Source: Phycisphaeraceae bacterium (lineage in GTDB: Bacteria > Planctomycetota > Phycisphaerae > Phycisphaerales > UBA1924). From it: a DNA stretch of 64,000 bases. The position numbers and the translations under genes were made by a program. Location of the stretch: the NCBI GenBank assembly GCA_019636695.1, contig JAHBXD010000001.1, positions 861,661 through 925,660 of the forward strand. Reading direction: 5' to 3'. Positions within the stretch are counted from its first letter, which is position 1, and each line of letters begins with the position of its first letter. The notes below the pieces were generated by a model. That model saw only the letters and a list, made by a program, of their open reading frames with translations, ran no database searches and had not been told where the DNA came from. Of this stretch, positions 1 to 9,546 are shown one piece after another.

Positions 1-2897
1 ACAAGCCCGTCGCCAACCTGGCGATACCTCAGCAGAAAACCGCCCATCGCCAGATACGGATCCGCCGTCATCGCGTCCGGCCCGCGCTGCTGCATCACGC
101 GGCCGATGTACGACAGAAACACCTGTCGACCGCCGCTGATATCACCTTGCGCGGCATACCACACCGCTTCTAGCCGGGCCACATCCAGTTCATCGGCCTC
201 GGCACGCAGTTCATCAAGATATCGCTTGGCCTCGGTGAACTGGTCGGTCTCGATCAGCATTGCCGTCAGTTTGCGCTTGTTGACGCGGTTCGCCGGCTCG
301 CTCTGAAGAATCGCACGCCTGGCAGCCAGTGCCTGCGCCCGGTTGCCGTGCTCAGCCTCAAGATCGAGCCGAAGCTCAACAAGGTCGCGCCGGCCGCCCG
401 CCGCCGCGCCGAGTTCCTGCAATGCGGCCAGCGCCTCAGGCCCGCGGCCCATGCGCACCAGCGCACCGACATAGTCTGACACGAGGTTCGTATCCGTGCC
501 GCGCAGCGCAATGGCCTCACGGAACGTCGCCAGGGCATCGTTGTTCAGCCCCATCGACAACTGGTGAAGCGCCAGCAACCGAAGCAGGTTCACGTGGTCG
601 CCTCGCTGACGCTTGGCCTCCAGAAGCAGGTCGAGCGCACGCCGGTCGTTGCCCTGCGACATCTCGTACCGTGCCTGGAAAGTCAGCCCGGCCAGGCCGT
701 CCATGTCCGCCGCTCGCGCACGCTCGACAAAACCGAGCGCCGTCGACCGGTCGCCACGCTCCACCGCATCGCGGAAGGCCGCCTCGATCACCGCCGGATC
801 GTTCGGATCCTTCTCGACCGCCTGCGCCAAAAGCGTCCTCGCCTCGGCCATCGCGCCCCGCTCGCGGCGGGTGTCGGCTTTAGCCAGCAGTTTCCGGGCT
901 TCCGACATCTGGTCTGAAAGATCGATCACGGCATCCACAAACGACGCAAGATCCTGCACCTGCGTAAGCGGCGACAGCCGCGTCAGGCGTTGATCGTTCG
1001 GGTGCCGCTGCAACCCCGCGCGAAGCACCTGCGTCGCCTGCTGCACCTCGCCGCGCATCACGTGCATCTGCATCGCCGAAAGCACCAGCCTCGGGTCAAA
1101 ATCGTTGGCGTTGATCGCATCGCGCAGCACCGCAAGCGCCTCATCCGAGCTTCCCGGCAGCAACGCGCTGCCGTGGAAAATCCGGAAGGCTTTCACAATT
1201 GCGCTGTCAACAGGGTCGCCCTCAAGCTCCCCCGCGCCCGACATCGCCCGAATCACGTTCGCTCGTCGCACCATCTCATCGCGCTGCGGGCCTTCATTCA
1301 TCACCGAGATGACGCGCTCAAACAGATCAATCGCCCGCTGATCTCGCCGAAGGTGCGTCCCGTACAACTCCGCGAGCACCAACGTCGCGCGGAAGTTGAG
1401 CGGATCAACCACGATCAGGCGTTCCAATCGGTCCGCCTGGTCCGTCCAGTTCGAGTTCTTCGCCGCAATCTGGCTCAGAATCCACAGCGCCTGCGGGTCC
1501 GATCGCTCGCCGTCATCGACATACTGCACCAGCAATCGGCGGGCCGCGGGCAGATCATTCTCGACATACTTCAAGCGGCCTGCCGTCAACAACAGCGAAG
1601 TGGCGTCCGAGGAATACCGCTCGCGCAATGCAGCATCTGTCTCCCTCAGCATCTTCACGGCGTCATTTCGCGTCTGCGCATCGTCACCGGCGTTCTCCCA
1701 CAGCGTGAAGGCATATTCCGAGATAAGTTCAATCGCATGATTGCGAAGCTGGAAGAGCCGCAGGCCGTCAAGGCTGACCGGCAGGTTCGGCGCATCAATG
1801 ATCTTGCGCAGGCCGTTGATCGCCTCCTGTGTATCGCCGGAACGGGCCAGCAGTCGCGCCCTGAAAAACGCCAGCAGGTGGTCGTTCGGATGTTTCTCGA
1901 CCAGCTCATCCACCAGCAACCGCGTCAGCGGCACGCGCAGCGATCCCGTGGAAACCATCTCCAGGTGCTGCAATCGACTCAGTTCATCCGTATCCGGCTC
2001 CCAATCCTCCGAATTGCGGCACAGTTCGACCGACCGTTCGATCGCCGCGCGAACGGCGGCAAAATCGATCGGAGCGGTTATGCCCATCACCTGCCGCATC
2101 GCCGGGTCGTTCTCCACCTCGATCAGGCGAAGCGGGGCCAGCGGGTTGTCTGGGTTTTCGTTGACGAACGTCCTGGTGAGCGAGAGCGTCCGTTCCCCGA
2201 TCTCGCGGGCTTCCTCGATTCGCTGACGCTGCAGCAGTGAACGCATTTGCACGAAATCAATTCGCACCAGATCGGCCAGCGCATCCAGATCTTTCGGGTC
2301 GGCCGCAAGCGCCCGGGTAAGATCATCACGTGCCCGCGCGGCAAGGTTCTCGTTATAGTCCCGACCCAGCATCAGCCGCCGGGTCAGCGCAAGACCGCGA
2401 TAACGCTTCAGGCGTTCCCATGCGTCGCTATCCTGTGGCACCGCATCAAAAAACGCGATCGACTGCTCCGAGGCTTCCTCCAGGCGCTGCCACGGCATCG
2501 TCGGGGATGACTCCATCGACTCGCGGAGCACCATCTGCAGATATTCCTCGTGCGCCTCGAGGTCTGCCCCCTTGGCCCGGGCCAGATCCTGTAGCGTCTG
2601 CGAAAGCAGCCCGTACTTGGTCTGATAGTCCGTGAAGTTGTCCGTCTCGTACTGCTCAAGTGCCGAGCGATACTTCGTCAACCATTCCACGTTCGTCCGG
2701 TCACGCCGAACCGCCTTGCCGTAGTTGCGCTCCGCGGCGGCGTAGTCTCCGGCCGCCATCGCCGTATCGCCCGCACGCGCATGGTCAGCCCCCGATTTGA
2801 GGAACACCGTGACGAACGTCAGCGCGACGCCCGCGAACACGGCCACAAGCACGGAGGAAAGGATGATGACGAACTTGACATTGACCTTGGAGTTCAT
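1..2897 (-). CDS. Large TPR-repeat membrane-anchored protein (partial, runs off left edge)
   Basis: The minus frame opens with ATG at 2897 and stays open to position 1, giving at least 965 residues without a stop. The N-terminus (about residues 7-31) is one hydrophobic membrane segment or uncleaved signal. It is followed by TPR-like helical pairs such as AGDTAMAAGDYAAAERNYGKAV, and later ALAADPKDLDA, a typical TPR pitch. It lies 33 bp downstream of epsI and exosortase, so it probably belongs to the same envelope/exopolysaccharide unit, like the TPR proteins of PEP-CTERM/exosortase loci. The role as an assembly or scaffolding protein is inferred from that context. The C-terminus is outside the window, so total length and other domains are unknown. 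Confidence 0.8.
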   Translation of the reverse strand, partial: MNSKVNVKFVIILSSVLVAVFAGVALTFVTVFLKSGADHARAGDTAMAAGDYAAAERNYGKAVRRDRTNVEWLTKYRSALEQYETDNFTDYQTKYGLLSQTLQDLARAKGADLEAHEEYLQMVLRESMESSPTMPWQRLEEASEQSIAFFDAVPQDSDAWERLKRYRGLALTRRLMLGRDYNENLAARARDDLTRALAADPKDLDALADLVRIDFVQMRSLLQRQRIEEAREIGERTLSLTRTFVNENPDNPLAPLRLIEVENDPAMRQVMGITAPIDFAAVRAAIERSVELCRNSEDWEPDTDELSRLQHLEMVSTGSLRVPLTRLLVDELVEKHPNDHLLAFFRARLLARSGDTQEAINGLRKIIDAPNLPVSLDGLRLFQLRNHAIELISEYAFTLWENAGDDAQTRNDAVKMLRETDAALRERYSSDATSLLLTAGRLKYVENDLPAARRLLVQYVDDGERSDPQALWILSQIAAKNSNWTDQADRLERLIVVDPLNFRATLVLAELYGTHLRRDQRAIDLFERVISVMNEGPQRDEMVRRANVIRAMSGAGELEGDPVDSAIVKAFRIFHGSALLPGSSDEALAVLRDAINANDFDPRLVLSAMQMHVMRGEVQQATQVLRAGLQRHPNDQRLTRLSPLTQVQDLASFVDAVIDLSDQMSEARKLLAKADTRRERGAMAEARTLLAQAVEKDPNDPAVIEAAFRDAVERGDRSTALGFVERARAADMDGLAGLTFQARYEMSQGNDRRALDLLLEAKRQRGDHVNLLRLLALHQLSMGLNNDALATFREAIALRGTDTNLVSDYVGALVRMGRGPEALAALQELGAAAGGRRDLVELRLDLEAEHGNRAQALAARRAILQSEPANRVNKRKLTAMLIETDQFTEAKRYLDELRAEADELDVARLEAVWYAAQGDISGGRQVFLSYIGRVMQQRGPDAMTADPYLAMGGFLLRYRQVGDGL

Positions 2898-2930
2898 CGG
2901 AGAGGGTCTCTTCCAAAGAGGCGTTCGTTC

Positions 2931-3875
2931 TTATCGGCCGGGCCGCACGCCGGGTTGGGCGTTCTCGCCCGAGTCAGGGGCGTTCGGGTCCAATCCTTGG
3001 TCCTGGCGCTGGCGAACACGTACCCAATCGGGTGTGCAGGCCAGGATTTCCCCTAGGTATTCATTCAGGAAATCAGAGGCCAGTTCCGCGAGTTCCTCGG
3101 CCGAGTCCACCGTGGCGCTGGTGAACTGCAACTTCACGTAATACGCGTAACGGTCCTCGAGTTTGAATGCCAATTGGCGGACCTGGTTGGCATTGTCCGT
3201 TGTGCCGCCGTTGGCGATGAAAAGGTAGCCGGCATACAGCGGGCGGTCGCCTCGCCCCATGAAACTACTCACCCTGAGCGTCAGCTTCGAAGGATCAAAC
3301 GGCACCCGCACGTGCGCGCCCTTCAACGATGAATATTCATTGGAAAGGCGGATCCAGTACACCTCACGCCGTCCGTCCGGCAGCACCACCGGCCGATATT
3401 CCTCCGGCGTTTCCCCACGCAGGAACGGATCGGCACTCTCCGCCCGCAGGGAAGACCGCCCGGAGATGTCCAGCCGCAGCGGGATGCTCCCGCTGCTTGT
3501 CCCTTTCTGCAGGCCCCCGCCCACAAAGCACCGGTCGGGAATGTGCGGCACCGTATCGATTGAGCCTGTGTAATACGCCGCATGGAAGTTCAGCGCGGCT
3601 TCTTTGCCTTCACGCAAGGGTTGCTTGCGCACCATCAGCCGAGTCAGATAGTTCTCCGTGCCCAGCGTCTTGACCACATCCGCCGCTTCGAGAACATCGT
3701 GGCCTTCACGACGCCACGAGGCACTTTCGACCGCAATTTCCCGCAGGGGACGGGGCGGCGCAAGCGCACCCTTGCGCAGATACACCTCCGAGGCCGCCAG
3801 CGCTCCGAATAACCCGACCGCCGCCGACGTCAGCAGTGTCAACGTCACCCAGAAACTCACCCGGTGAAAGATCAT
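2931..3875 (-). CDS. Exosortase-associated protein, EpsI/DUF3485-like
   Basis: A 314-residue protein with an N-terminal membrane segment (about residues 8-28) and a periplasmic body. The region around HIPDRCFVGGGLQ matches the family's H-x-P-x-x-C-x-x-x-x-G-W-type core, and long beta-rich stretches follow. The ATG overlaps the exosortase stop codon by 4 nt (ATGA), so the two are almost certainly translated together. EpsI domains are found beside or fused to exosortases and are thought to help process or export exosortase substrates or the linked polysaccharide. The molecular activity is not established. Assignment is by motif and context. Confidence 0.82.
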   Translation of the reverse strand: MIFHRVSFWVTLTLLTSAAVGLFGALAASEVYLRKGALAPPRPLREIAVESASWRREGHDVLEAADVVKTLGTENYLTRLMVRKQPLREGKEAALNFHAAYYTGSIDTVPHIPDRCFVGGGLQKGTSSGSIPLRLDISGRSSLRAESADPFLRGETPEEYRPVVLPDGRREVYWIRLSNEYSSLKGAHVRVPFDPSKLTLRVSSFMGRGDRPLYAGYLFIANGGTTDNANQVRQLAFKLEDRYAYYVKLQFTSATVDSAEELAELASDFLNEYLGEILACTPDWVRVRQRQDQGLDPNAPDSGENAQPGVRPGR

Positions 3876-4825
3876 GCCGCCCCTCCCTCAGCCTGGGGCT
3901 TGACGATCGTGTTCAGTACCCAACTCACAAGCACAAAAAGCCCGAGCGCGGGAATCAGCAGCAGCGTCCCGATCAGCGTGTGGGCTTCGCCTTCGGCAAG
4001 GTTGGCATCAACCAGCGTCAGCAGCCCGAGCACCGTCACGCGGATCACGTTCATCACCACCGACACCGGCACCGAGAGCGCCAGGAGCGACAACCGCTTC
4101 CACCACTCGCGGCACGAAAGCATCGCCACCGCCCCCGAAAGCGCGATGAAGGCGACGACCATCCTGATCCCGCTGCAGGCCTCCGCGACGTTCATCTCAT
4201 GACGCTCGCCGCTCGCCTCGATCACGGTGAGCACATTCCCCGAAATATCCACCGCAAACCCCATGACGCCGCCCAGAAGGCTGAGCACGAGGAATGCCCC
4301 CGAACTCGAAATCTGCTGGAGCTTAAAGGTCACGAGAATCATGATGCTTTCGGAAATCGTCACCCCGAAAGCCAGAAACGCCAGCGGCAGGAAGATGTGC
4401 CGCATCATCCTCGTTCCGCACACCGTCAGCACGAGGCCGAACAGGCACAGCAGCATTGCCCCGCCCGCGAGCATGTGGTTCGGAACGCCGACCAGGAAAA
4501 ACAGGTAGCAATACAGCCCGAGGCACACCGCGATCATCCCGGGCCAGAACGTCTCGATCGGCGTCCGGACGATCTCGTCGCGCCGTTTCCACAAGACATA
4601 CCCGCTGATCAGCGGGATCACGAACGCGTGCCCCCAGTCGTCGATGTTCTTCGAACTCATCAACCCCTGCTGAAGAAACCACCTGTAGAAATACGCCGCG
4701 AAAGCCGTCGCCAGGAGCGCCGTCGCCCACAGCCCCTCACGTGTGAACAAACCGCCGATACGCGCCGGCGTCGATGCCGTCGCCGCCGATATCGTCGCGT
4801 GCGTGCTCGCCGAACCAGCTGACAT
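3872..4825 (-). CDS. Exosortase (multipass membrane transpeptidase)
   Basis: A 317-residue protein starting at ATG 4825, chosen because AGAAGG lies 8 nt upstream; a longer open frame to 5053 has low-complexity Arg/Gly-rich sequence and is not believed. It has about eight hydrophobic segments. The exosortase catalytic residues are present: Cys217 in AEACSGIR, Arg262 in MNVIRV and His282 in GEAHTLIG. Exosortases cleave and probably re-attach C-terminally sorted proteins (PEP-CTERM type) at the cytoplasmic membrane, usually together with exopolysaccharide loci. This fits the Wza-like gene upstream and EpsI downstream. The subtype cannot be assigned by eye. No obvious PEP-CTERM substrate is encoded in this window. 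Confidence 0.9.
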   Translation of the reverse strand: MSAGSASTHATISAATASTPARIGGLFTREGLWATALLATAFAAYFYRWFLQQGLMSSKNIDDWGHAFVIPLISGYVLWKRRDEIVRTPIETFWPGMIAVCLGLYCYLFFLVGVPNHMLAGGAMLLCLFGLVLTVCGTRMMRHIFLPLAFLAFGVTISESIMILVTFKLQQISSSGAFLVLSLLGGVMGFAVDISGNVLTVIEASGERHEMNVAEACSGIRMVVAFIALSGAVAMLSCREWWKRLSLLALSVPVSVVMNVIRVTVLGLLTLVDANLAEGEAHTLIGTLLLIPALGLFVLVSWVLNTIVKPQAEGGAA

Positions 4826-5064
4826 GGACAAGCCTTCTCCGAACGTCGATGGAACTGCTACGTACGCCCTCGTCCCCCCGGGGTTCACGCCCGAGGACTG
4901 TTTCCCAAACGTCGGGTCTCCTGCCCGCACACTGCAATCAGAGCAGATCTTTCCCTTTCGACATCCGGCCCACCGCGCAGCACACCCCCGCCCAAGCCAA
5001 CGACCGCCCCCCCGATATGGGGGAGGGCCTGCCGCGAGCCGGCTCGCCCTCACCCAAAACCACC

Positions 5065-6654
5065 TCAGTTCTGACGGTTCACTGGCGGAGCGCCGAACAC
5101 GTCATTCCCGAAGTTCCTGTCCAGAAGGAACCCGAACCCGTAGGACGAACGGAACCCGCCCCGAATCACCGCGAGCGGATACGCCCACGATGTCGTGCCG
5201 ATGTTGATGACATCATTGTCCTTCAAATAGAAGTCCGGCTGCGTCCCTTCCTCGATCGCACGCAGGTTCACCCGCACGATCGCCTCCCGGTTCTCGCCCA
5301 CCATCCTCGTCAGGTCCACTCGTTCCGGAATCGCCAACGCGCTCAAGCCGCCCGCCGATGCGATCGCCCGCTTCAGCGTCATCTTGTCCGTCAACTGGAA
5401 ACTGCCCCCCCGGGCAATCTGCCCCGTGATGAAGAACGTCCCATCCTCACGCCGCGGCACACGAATCGTGTCCCCCGGACGCACCACGACGTTGTACCGC
5501 GCATCGCCCGCCAGCAACGGCTTCAGCGGAACCTTGATCACACGCTGCGTCAGCAACGTGGGGCCAATGTCCCCCTGTTGCGCGACTTCCGCCGGGATAG
5601 GCTTGCGCTTCGCCAGCACCCAACGCCCATTCAGATACATCCACTGGGCGCCGTCACCGCTCCCTCCCGTCGGGGGCGACACCGCCGGAGGCAGACCTAT
5701 CCCCGGCTGGTCACCCACCAGCGGAATTGCCGGAGGCAGGTCATCTTCAACCGGCTGGGGCCTCGGCTGAGGCACGCCCGGCCGCCGCTGCACAACAGCA
5801 CCCCCTGGCTCAAACGCCCCAGGAGATCCCCCAGAGTTCCCGCCAGGTGGGGTCGCCCCACCCGGAGGCGTGGTCACATCATCAATCAATCGAAGCAGAT
5901 CATCCCCAGAGGCCGGAGGAGTCGGCGTCTGTCGCGGCGGCACCTGCGCCCCAGTGCCTGCCGGAGGCCGTGTCCGTCCCGCTGCCTCGTCCGTCAGCGG
6001 AATGTGCCGGATGATGTACACCGAATCGGCGTCTTCATTGAATGTGCCGACAACCGCCAACGCCTCAAGCAGCCGGAAATCCGCCCGAGGCACGCCATAC
6101 GTCCCACCCTGTTGCACCGCCCCCATGATCGTGAAAGTCAACTTCCGCGGAGCAAGAATCACCACCGAAACAACCGCATCCTGGCGAATTTCCGCATCCG
6201 CGATCGCTCGCACGATCGCTTGCTGCGCCTGCTCTCGCGTCATCCCATCAACATAAATCTCACCGATCAGCGGCACATCGATAAACCCGCGCCGGTCCAC
6301 CTCGCGATCAAATCTTTCCGATTGATTGCGGATGAAAAAGTCCCGAATCACCACCTCGATGCGGTCCCCGGGGCCCATCCGATATTGCTCGACCTCCGGA
6401 ATCAGGTCATCCGGCGTCACATCGCTGTACTCGACCTCATCCGCTCCAGACTGCTCGATAATCGCCAGTCGGTCCAGAATCGGCACCGTCGTCGGGATCG
6501 TCTCCCACCGGCCGACAACGCTCGGGTCCAGATAGGAATCCATGGTGCAGCCCGCGAGCCCGGCCGCCGCAACCAAGACGACCGCCCGTCGCCCCGTGCG
6601 TCCGATCCCGCTCATCCCCGTCCCAGGGCGCATTCCTTGCGTTGCACTCGTCAC
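5065..6654 (-). CDS. Wza-like polysaccharide export lipoprotein (Poly_export + SLBB)
   Basis: A 529-residue protein. The start is GTG 6654, preceded by AGAAGGAG with 7 nt spacing. A hydrophobic signal ends in a lipobox, LAGC with Cys36, so it is a predicted lipoprotein. Next comes a polysaccharide biosynthesis/export domain (about residues 90-190: YRMGPGDRIEVVIRDFF, then DVPLIGEIYVDGMT). A Pro/Gly/Thr-rich linker (about 245-330) is long for the family. A second SLBB-like region is seen around VRPGDTIRVPRREDGTFFITGQI. It should form or gate the outer-membrane channel for exopolysaccharide. It is 239 bp upstream of exosortase on the same strand and probably belongs to the same locus. Confidence 0.88.
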   Translation of the reverse strand: MTSATQGMRPGTGMSGIGRTGRRAVVLVAAAGLAGCTMDSYLDPSVVGRWETIPTTVPILDRLAIIEQSGADEVEYSDVTPDDLIPEVEQYRMGPGDRIEVVIRDFFIRNQSERFDREVDRRGFIDVPLIGEIYVDGMTREQAQQAIVRAIADAEIRQDAVVSVVILAPRKLTFTIMGAVQQGGTYGVPRADFRLLEALAVVGTFNEDADSVYIIRHIPLTDEAAGRTRPPAGTGAQVPPRQTPTPPASGDDLLRLIDDVTTPPGGATPPGGNSGGSPGAFEPGGAVVQRRPGVPQPRPQPVEDDLPPAIPLVGDQPGIGLPPAVSPPTGGSGDGAQWMYLNGRWVLAKRKPIPAEVAQQGDIGPTLLTQRVIKVPLKPLLAGDARYNVVVRPGDTIRVPRREDGTFFITGQIARGGSFQLTDKMTLKRAIASAGGLSALAIPERVDLTRMVGENREAIVRVNLRAIEEGTQPDFYLKDNDVINIGTTSWAYPLAVIRGGFRSSYGFGFLLDRNFGNDVFGAPPVNRQN

Positions 6655-7073
6655 TCATGCACTCCTTCTGAGGCAGCCTCCCAAACACCGGCAGGCAACC
6701 ATTGAAGATAACCAAGTTCGGTCGTGCGCTCTCGGCCGGCGCCCCTCCCGGCAACACCCCTCGCAAGACACCTTCAAACGTCGCTCCCGGGGCTTGGGTT
6801 CGATCGCCTAGGGTAGGTTCCTACCCGTTCTCGGACTGCAAGCATCGACCGAAGCACGGCACCCTGTTGAGCGACGGATGCCAAAACCCGCCATCCTCAC
6901 ACGCCGATGATCCCCTTTCAACCCCGCCCCTCCTGACAACAGGGGGGCGAAATCATCCCCGCTGGCCGGACTACAGTCGAACAATGCCGCCTCAACAGAG
7001 CGATCCCGGACATCTTCAGGCGGCCGCTTCACGCGCCATCGCAAGGCACCCGCGCCCCGCCGGGGGCGACCCG
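6655..7073. other. Divergent intergenic region, wza-like / lipA
   Basis: About 420 bp separate the oppositely oriented wza-like and lipA starts. No ORF here looks real. The region should hold both promoters. The only striking element is the perfect inverted repeat at 6811-6826. In-frame ATG codons for lipA exist at 6702 and 6984, but the residues they would add are not conserved-looking. Confidence 0.6.
6811..6826. promoter_or_regulatory. Perfect inverted repeat, candidate operator
   Basis: GGGTAGG-TT-CCTACCC is a perfect 7-bp dyad with a 2-bp centre in the divergent gap between the polysaccharide export gene and lipA. The symmetry and location fit a dimeric regulator site. No T-run follows, so it is not a terminator. 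The binding protein is unknown. Confidence 0.3.
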
Positions 7074-8078
7074 ATGAAACAGGTCGATCGCCCCTTGCTC
7101 AGCCTGTCAGGCATGGTTCTCAACAACGCCGCGGGCCAGGAACGCCTCGCCCCCAAACGCAAACCCCCGTGGCTGCGTGCCAAACTCCCCGGCGGCGAGG
7201 GATACAACCGTCTCAAGTCCATCATGGATGAGCACCGCCTCCACACCGTTTGCCAGGAGGCCGGCTGTCCCAACATGGGCGAATGTTGGAGCCGCGGCGT
7301 CGCCACGATCATGATCCTCGGGGATACCTGCACCCGCGCCTGCGGCTTCTGCAACGTCAAAACCGGCCGCCCACCCCTCCTCGACCGCGATGAACCGCGA
7401 CGTGTGGCCGAGAGCCTCGCGCTCATGGGCCTCCGGCACGTCGTCATCACCAGCGTCAACCGCGATGAACTCCCCGACGGTGGCGCGGGCATCTGGGCCG
7501 AAACCATCCTCCGCACCCGCGAAGCCTGCCCGACCATGAGCATCGAAGTCCTTATCCCCGATTTCGAGGGCAATTGGCCGGCTTTACAGATGGTCATCGA
7601 TGCCCGGCCGCACATCATCAATCACAATCTCGAAACCGTCAGGCGCATGTATCCCGCGGTGCGTCCGAGCGCCAAGTTCGACCGTTCGGTCGAACTTCTC
7701 CGCCGCGTCAAGCAGCAGGGCGTCGTCGCCAAGACCGGCATCATGGTCGGCATCGGCGAACGCGATGAAGAAGTGCTGGCGCTGATGGATGAAGTCCAGG
7801 CCGGCACACGCTCTTCCGGCGACGGCTGCGACATTCTCACCATCGGGCAATATCTCCAGCCCACGCTCAACCATCTGCCGATCGACCGCTGGGTGCATCC
7901 CGATACCTTCGCGCACTACCGCGAAGAAGGCGTCCGCCGCGGCTTCAAGGTCGTGGAAAGCGGCCCCCTCGTGCGCAGCAGTTACCACGCCGACCACCAG
8001 GCCGACGAACTCAGCAGCATTCAGGACGACCGTGCACGGCAGAACGCGGACAACATGGAACGGCTCTTGGGACGATAA
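7074..8078 (+). CDS. lipA: Lipoyl synthase
   Basis: A 334-residue radical-SAM enzyme that inserts two sulfur atoms into protein-bound octanoyl groups to make lipoyl cofactors for 2-oxoacid dehydrogenases and the glycine cleavage H protein. It has both iron-sulfur cluster motifs: auxiliary C60-x4-C65-x5-C71 ([12 protein letters not shown]) and radical-SAM C86-x3-C90-x2-C93 (CTRACGFC). The C-terminal RSSYHA serine motif that ligates the auxiliary cluster is also present. I chose ATG 7074 because it gives the usual family length; upstream in-frame starts at 6984 and 6702 would add non-conserved sequence. A glycine cleavage P protein (gcvP) is also in the window, but lipB and gcvH are not. Confidence 0.95.
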   Translation: MKQVDRPLLSLSGMVLNNAAGQERLAPKRKPPWLRAKLPGGEGYNRLKSIMDEHRLHTVCQEAGCPNMGECWSRGVATIMILGDTCTRACGFCNVKTGRPPLLDRDEPRRVAESLALMGLRHVVITSVNRDELPDGGAGIWAETILRTREACPTMSIEVLIPDFEGNWPALQMVIDARPHIINHNLETVRRMYPAVRPSAKFDRSVELLRRVKQQGVVAKTGIMVGIGERDEEVLALMDEVQAGTRSSGDGCDILTIGQYLQPTLNHLPIDRWVHPDTFAHYREEGVRRGFKVVESGPLVRSSYHADHQADELSSIQDDRARQNADNMERLLGR

Positions 8079-8197
8079 ACGCCTCGCTCTTCACCATCCG
8101 TGGAAGCCACGAGGCCGTCGGTGTGCATCGCCGATGCGCGGAGCGACATGCCGAAATTGTCTTGGTGGCCCGACCGAATCACCCCATGTCACCGGCT

Positions 8198-8596
8198 TCA
8201 CGATTCCCCTTCGAACACCGCGCCCACCATCCACGTCTCTTCGCCCGATTCCCGGTATGACCACTTCACGCGGCACGCGATGATCGGCCCCTCGCTGTCC
8301 AGCAGCCGCATCTGCACCGATTCCCCCGGCGCAAGGTGCGTATCGCACAGTAAGCGCACCCCGCGAAGGCTGATATCGCACACCGCCGCCATCTTGGGCG
8401 CCTCGGGCTTCGAGGCCGACCGAACCTCCGCGAAAGTCTCTCGAAGCGGGAAACGCACCTCCGGCGCAAGCGGATCAGGCCGATCGCCCCGGGCCGCGAT
8501 CAGCCTGATCAGAAACTCTTCTCGCCGTTGTCGCGAAGTGCTCGACGGCCTCTCTGACTGAGGAATGTCCATCACGGTGTCTGACCTTTCGATCAT
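8198..8596 (-). CDS. PilZ-domain protein
   Basis: A 132-residue cytosolic protein. It carries the PilZ signature D-I-S-L-R-G (D/N-x-S-x-x-G) followed by a beta-barrel pattern, VRLLCDTHLAPGESVQMRLL...RVKWSY...WMVGAVF. An Arg-rich stretch near residues 22-31 (RQRREEFLIR) could provide the R-x-x-x-R part of a cyclic-di-GMP site, though it sits far from the second motif, so ligand binding is uncertain. A later start (MDIPQ, residue 9) is possible. It is probably a second-messenger-responsive adaptor affecting surface or polysaccharide functions; the target is not shown by the sequence. Confidence 0.78.
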   Translation of the reverse strand: MIERSDTVMDIPQSERPSSTSRQRREEFLIRLIAARGDRPDPLAPEVRFPLRETFAEVRSASKPEAPKMAAVCDISLRGVRLLCDTHLAPGESVQMRLLDSEGPIIACRVKWSYRESGEETWMVGAVFEGES

Positions 8597-8629
8597 GAAT
8601 CAAGAAACTGCACACCGGTTTCTCCGCCG

Positions 8630-8926
8630 TCATGCGCTCCGCACGAGCGGCGGCGAAATCCAATCGGGCCCGTCTCCGTTTCCGAAAAGCAGCCAGTCTG
8701 CCGAAATGCCGAGCATCTCGCACGCCTCCGCGACCAGCGCAAGGTCCGGCACGCCGGTGGCGACCATTTCGAGCACCTCCGCCGTACAACGGCCCAGCAT
8801 CGCGGCAAGCACCTCAACACGATCCGGCGTCAGGCACCGCGACAGGCGATCCCGGAGATCGGTATCGTCATGTTCCACCGCTCGCGGCGGCTCAGTCCAA
8901 TGTGGAAACGCATCGCTTGGAAACAC
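8630..8926 (-). CDS. Small helix-turn-helix-like protein
   Basis: A 98-residue protein read from GTG 8926, which has GGAGG 5 nt upstream; this site lies just after the stop codon of the secreted protein gene upstream. The C-terminal half (LAAMLGRCTAEVLEMVATGVPD, then CEMLGISADWLLFGNGDGPD) resembles the last helices of XRE/Cro-type HTH domains, which often end in D-x-L-L-F-G. The first half is acidic and unremarkable. It may be a small DNA-binding regulator co-transcribed with the upstream secreted protein. HTH assignment is by pattern only. Confidence 0.5.
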   Translation of the reverse strand: MFPSDAFPHWTEPPRAVEHDDTDLRDRLSRCLTPDRVEVLAAMLGRCTAEVLEMVATGVPDLALVAEACEMLGISADWLLFGNGDGPDWISPPLVRSA

Positions 8927-8949
8927 ATGAGCCTCCGTGACCGAAAGAG

Positions 8950-9438
8950 TTACTGCCCACCACCCAGCTGGAGGCTCAGCATCAAGTGGGCGTCCGCGAG
9001 CACCCACTCCAATTCCCAGGCAGTTTGTTCGGTGAGCGTTCCGCGCCCGAGCGCAAGGTGGTCCTCAAGTGTCTCGATATCCGACAGCCCTTGGAGCATC
9101 TGTTGATGTGTCAGGTCTTCCTTCAACCCGAATGCCAGGTAGTCTTCAATGAATTGCCGGGCGCACTGTTCCGCGTTCACACCCGTCGGCTCCGCGATCG
9201 CGGATGACATGTTCGTGCAGTTCACAATCAGGCAAAGCTGCTTAGCCATCCAGTACAGGAAGTTGTCCCACATCACGTCTTCGTCGTAGTACCCCGGGTC
9301 GCTCCAACCCGGCTCGGCAACGTTTGCGGCAATCGGCGACATCGCCGCGCCAGGGGAATATCCCCCGGCAACCACCAAGGCGCACGCTGCGAAAATCCCT
9401 CGACACCAAGAGTGCTTTCTGCGATAATGACCGCTCAT
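8950..9438 (-). CDS. Secreted hypothetical protein
   Basis: 162 residues from ATG 9438, which has a strong AAAGGAG 6 nt upstream. Residues 1-35 form a signal peptide (RRKHSWCRGIFAACALVVAGG then GAA). The mature part is acidic and helical, with a Cys pair around LCLIVNCTN and a third Cys in EQCARQF. I do not recognise the family. It is divergently transcribed from the sigma factor/kinase pair, separated by only 108 bp, so it may share control with it. The small HTH-like gene follows 23 bp downstream. Confidence 0.65.
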   Translation of the reverse strand: MSGHYRRKHSWCRGIFAACALVVAGGYSPGAAMSPIAANVAEPGWSDPGYYDEDVMWDNFLYWMAKQLCLIVNCTNMSSAIAEPTGVNAEQCARQFIEDYLAFGLKEDLTHQQMLQGLSDIETLEDHLALGRGTLTEQTAWELEWVLADAHLMLSLQLGGGQ

Positions 9439-9546
9439 CAATACTCCTTTCAAAGCCCGAACCGCATTGGGGGCCTCAAAGGAATGAGCGGTGCTCAACA
9501 CAGAACGTGACGCAACACACAAAGTTTTTTTCGATGGGAGTCTTCT

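Noticed and set aside
990..2240. 416-codon plus frame
   Set aside because: Antisense shadow of the TPR gene; Arg/His/Gln-rich without motifs.
4774..6705. 643-codon plus frame across the exosortase/Wza region
   Set aside because: Antisense to the Wza-like lipoprotein, which has clear domains; the plus frame is Arg/Pro/His-rich.
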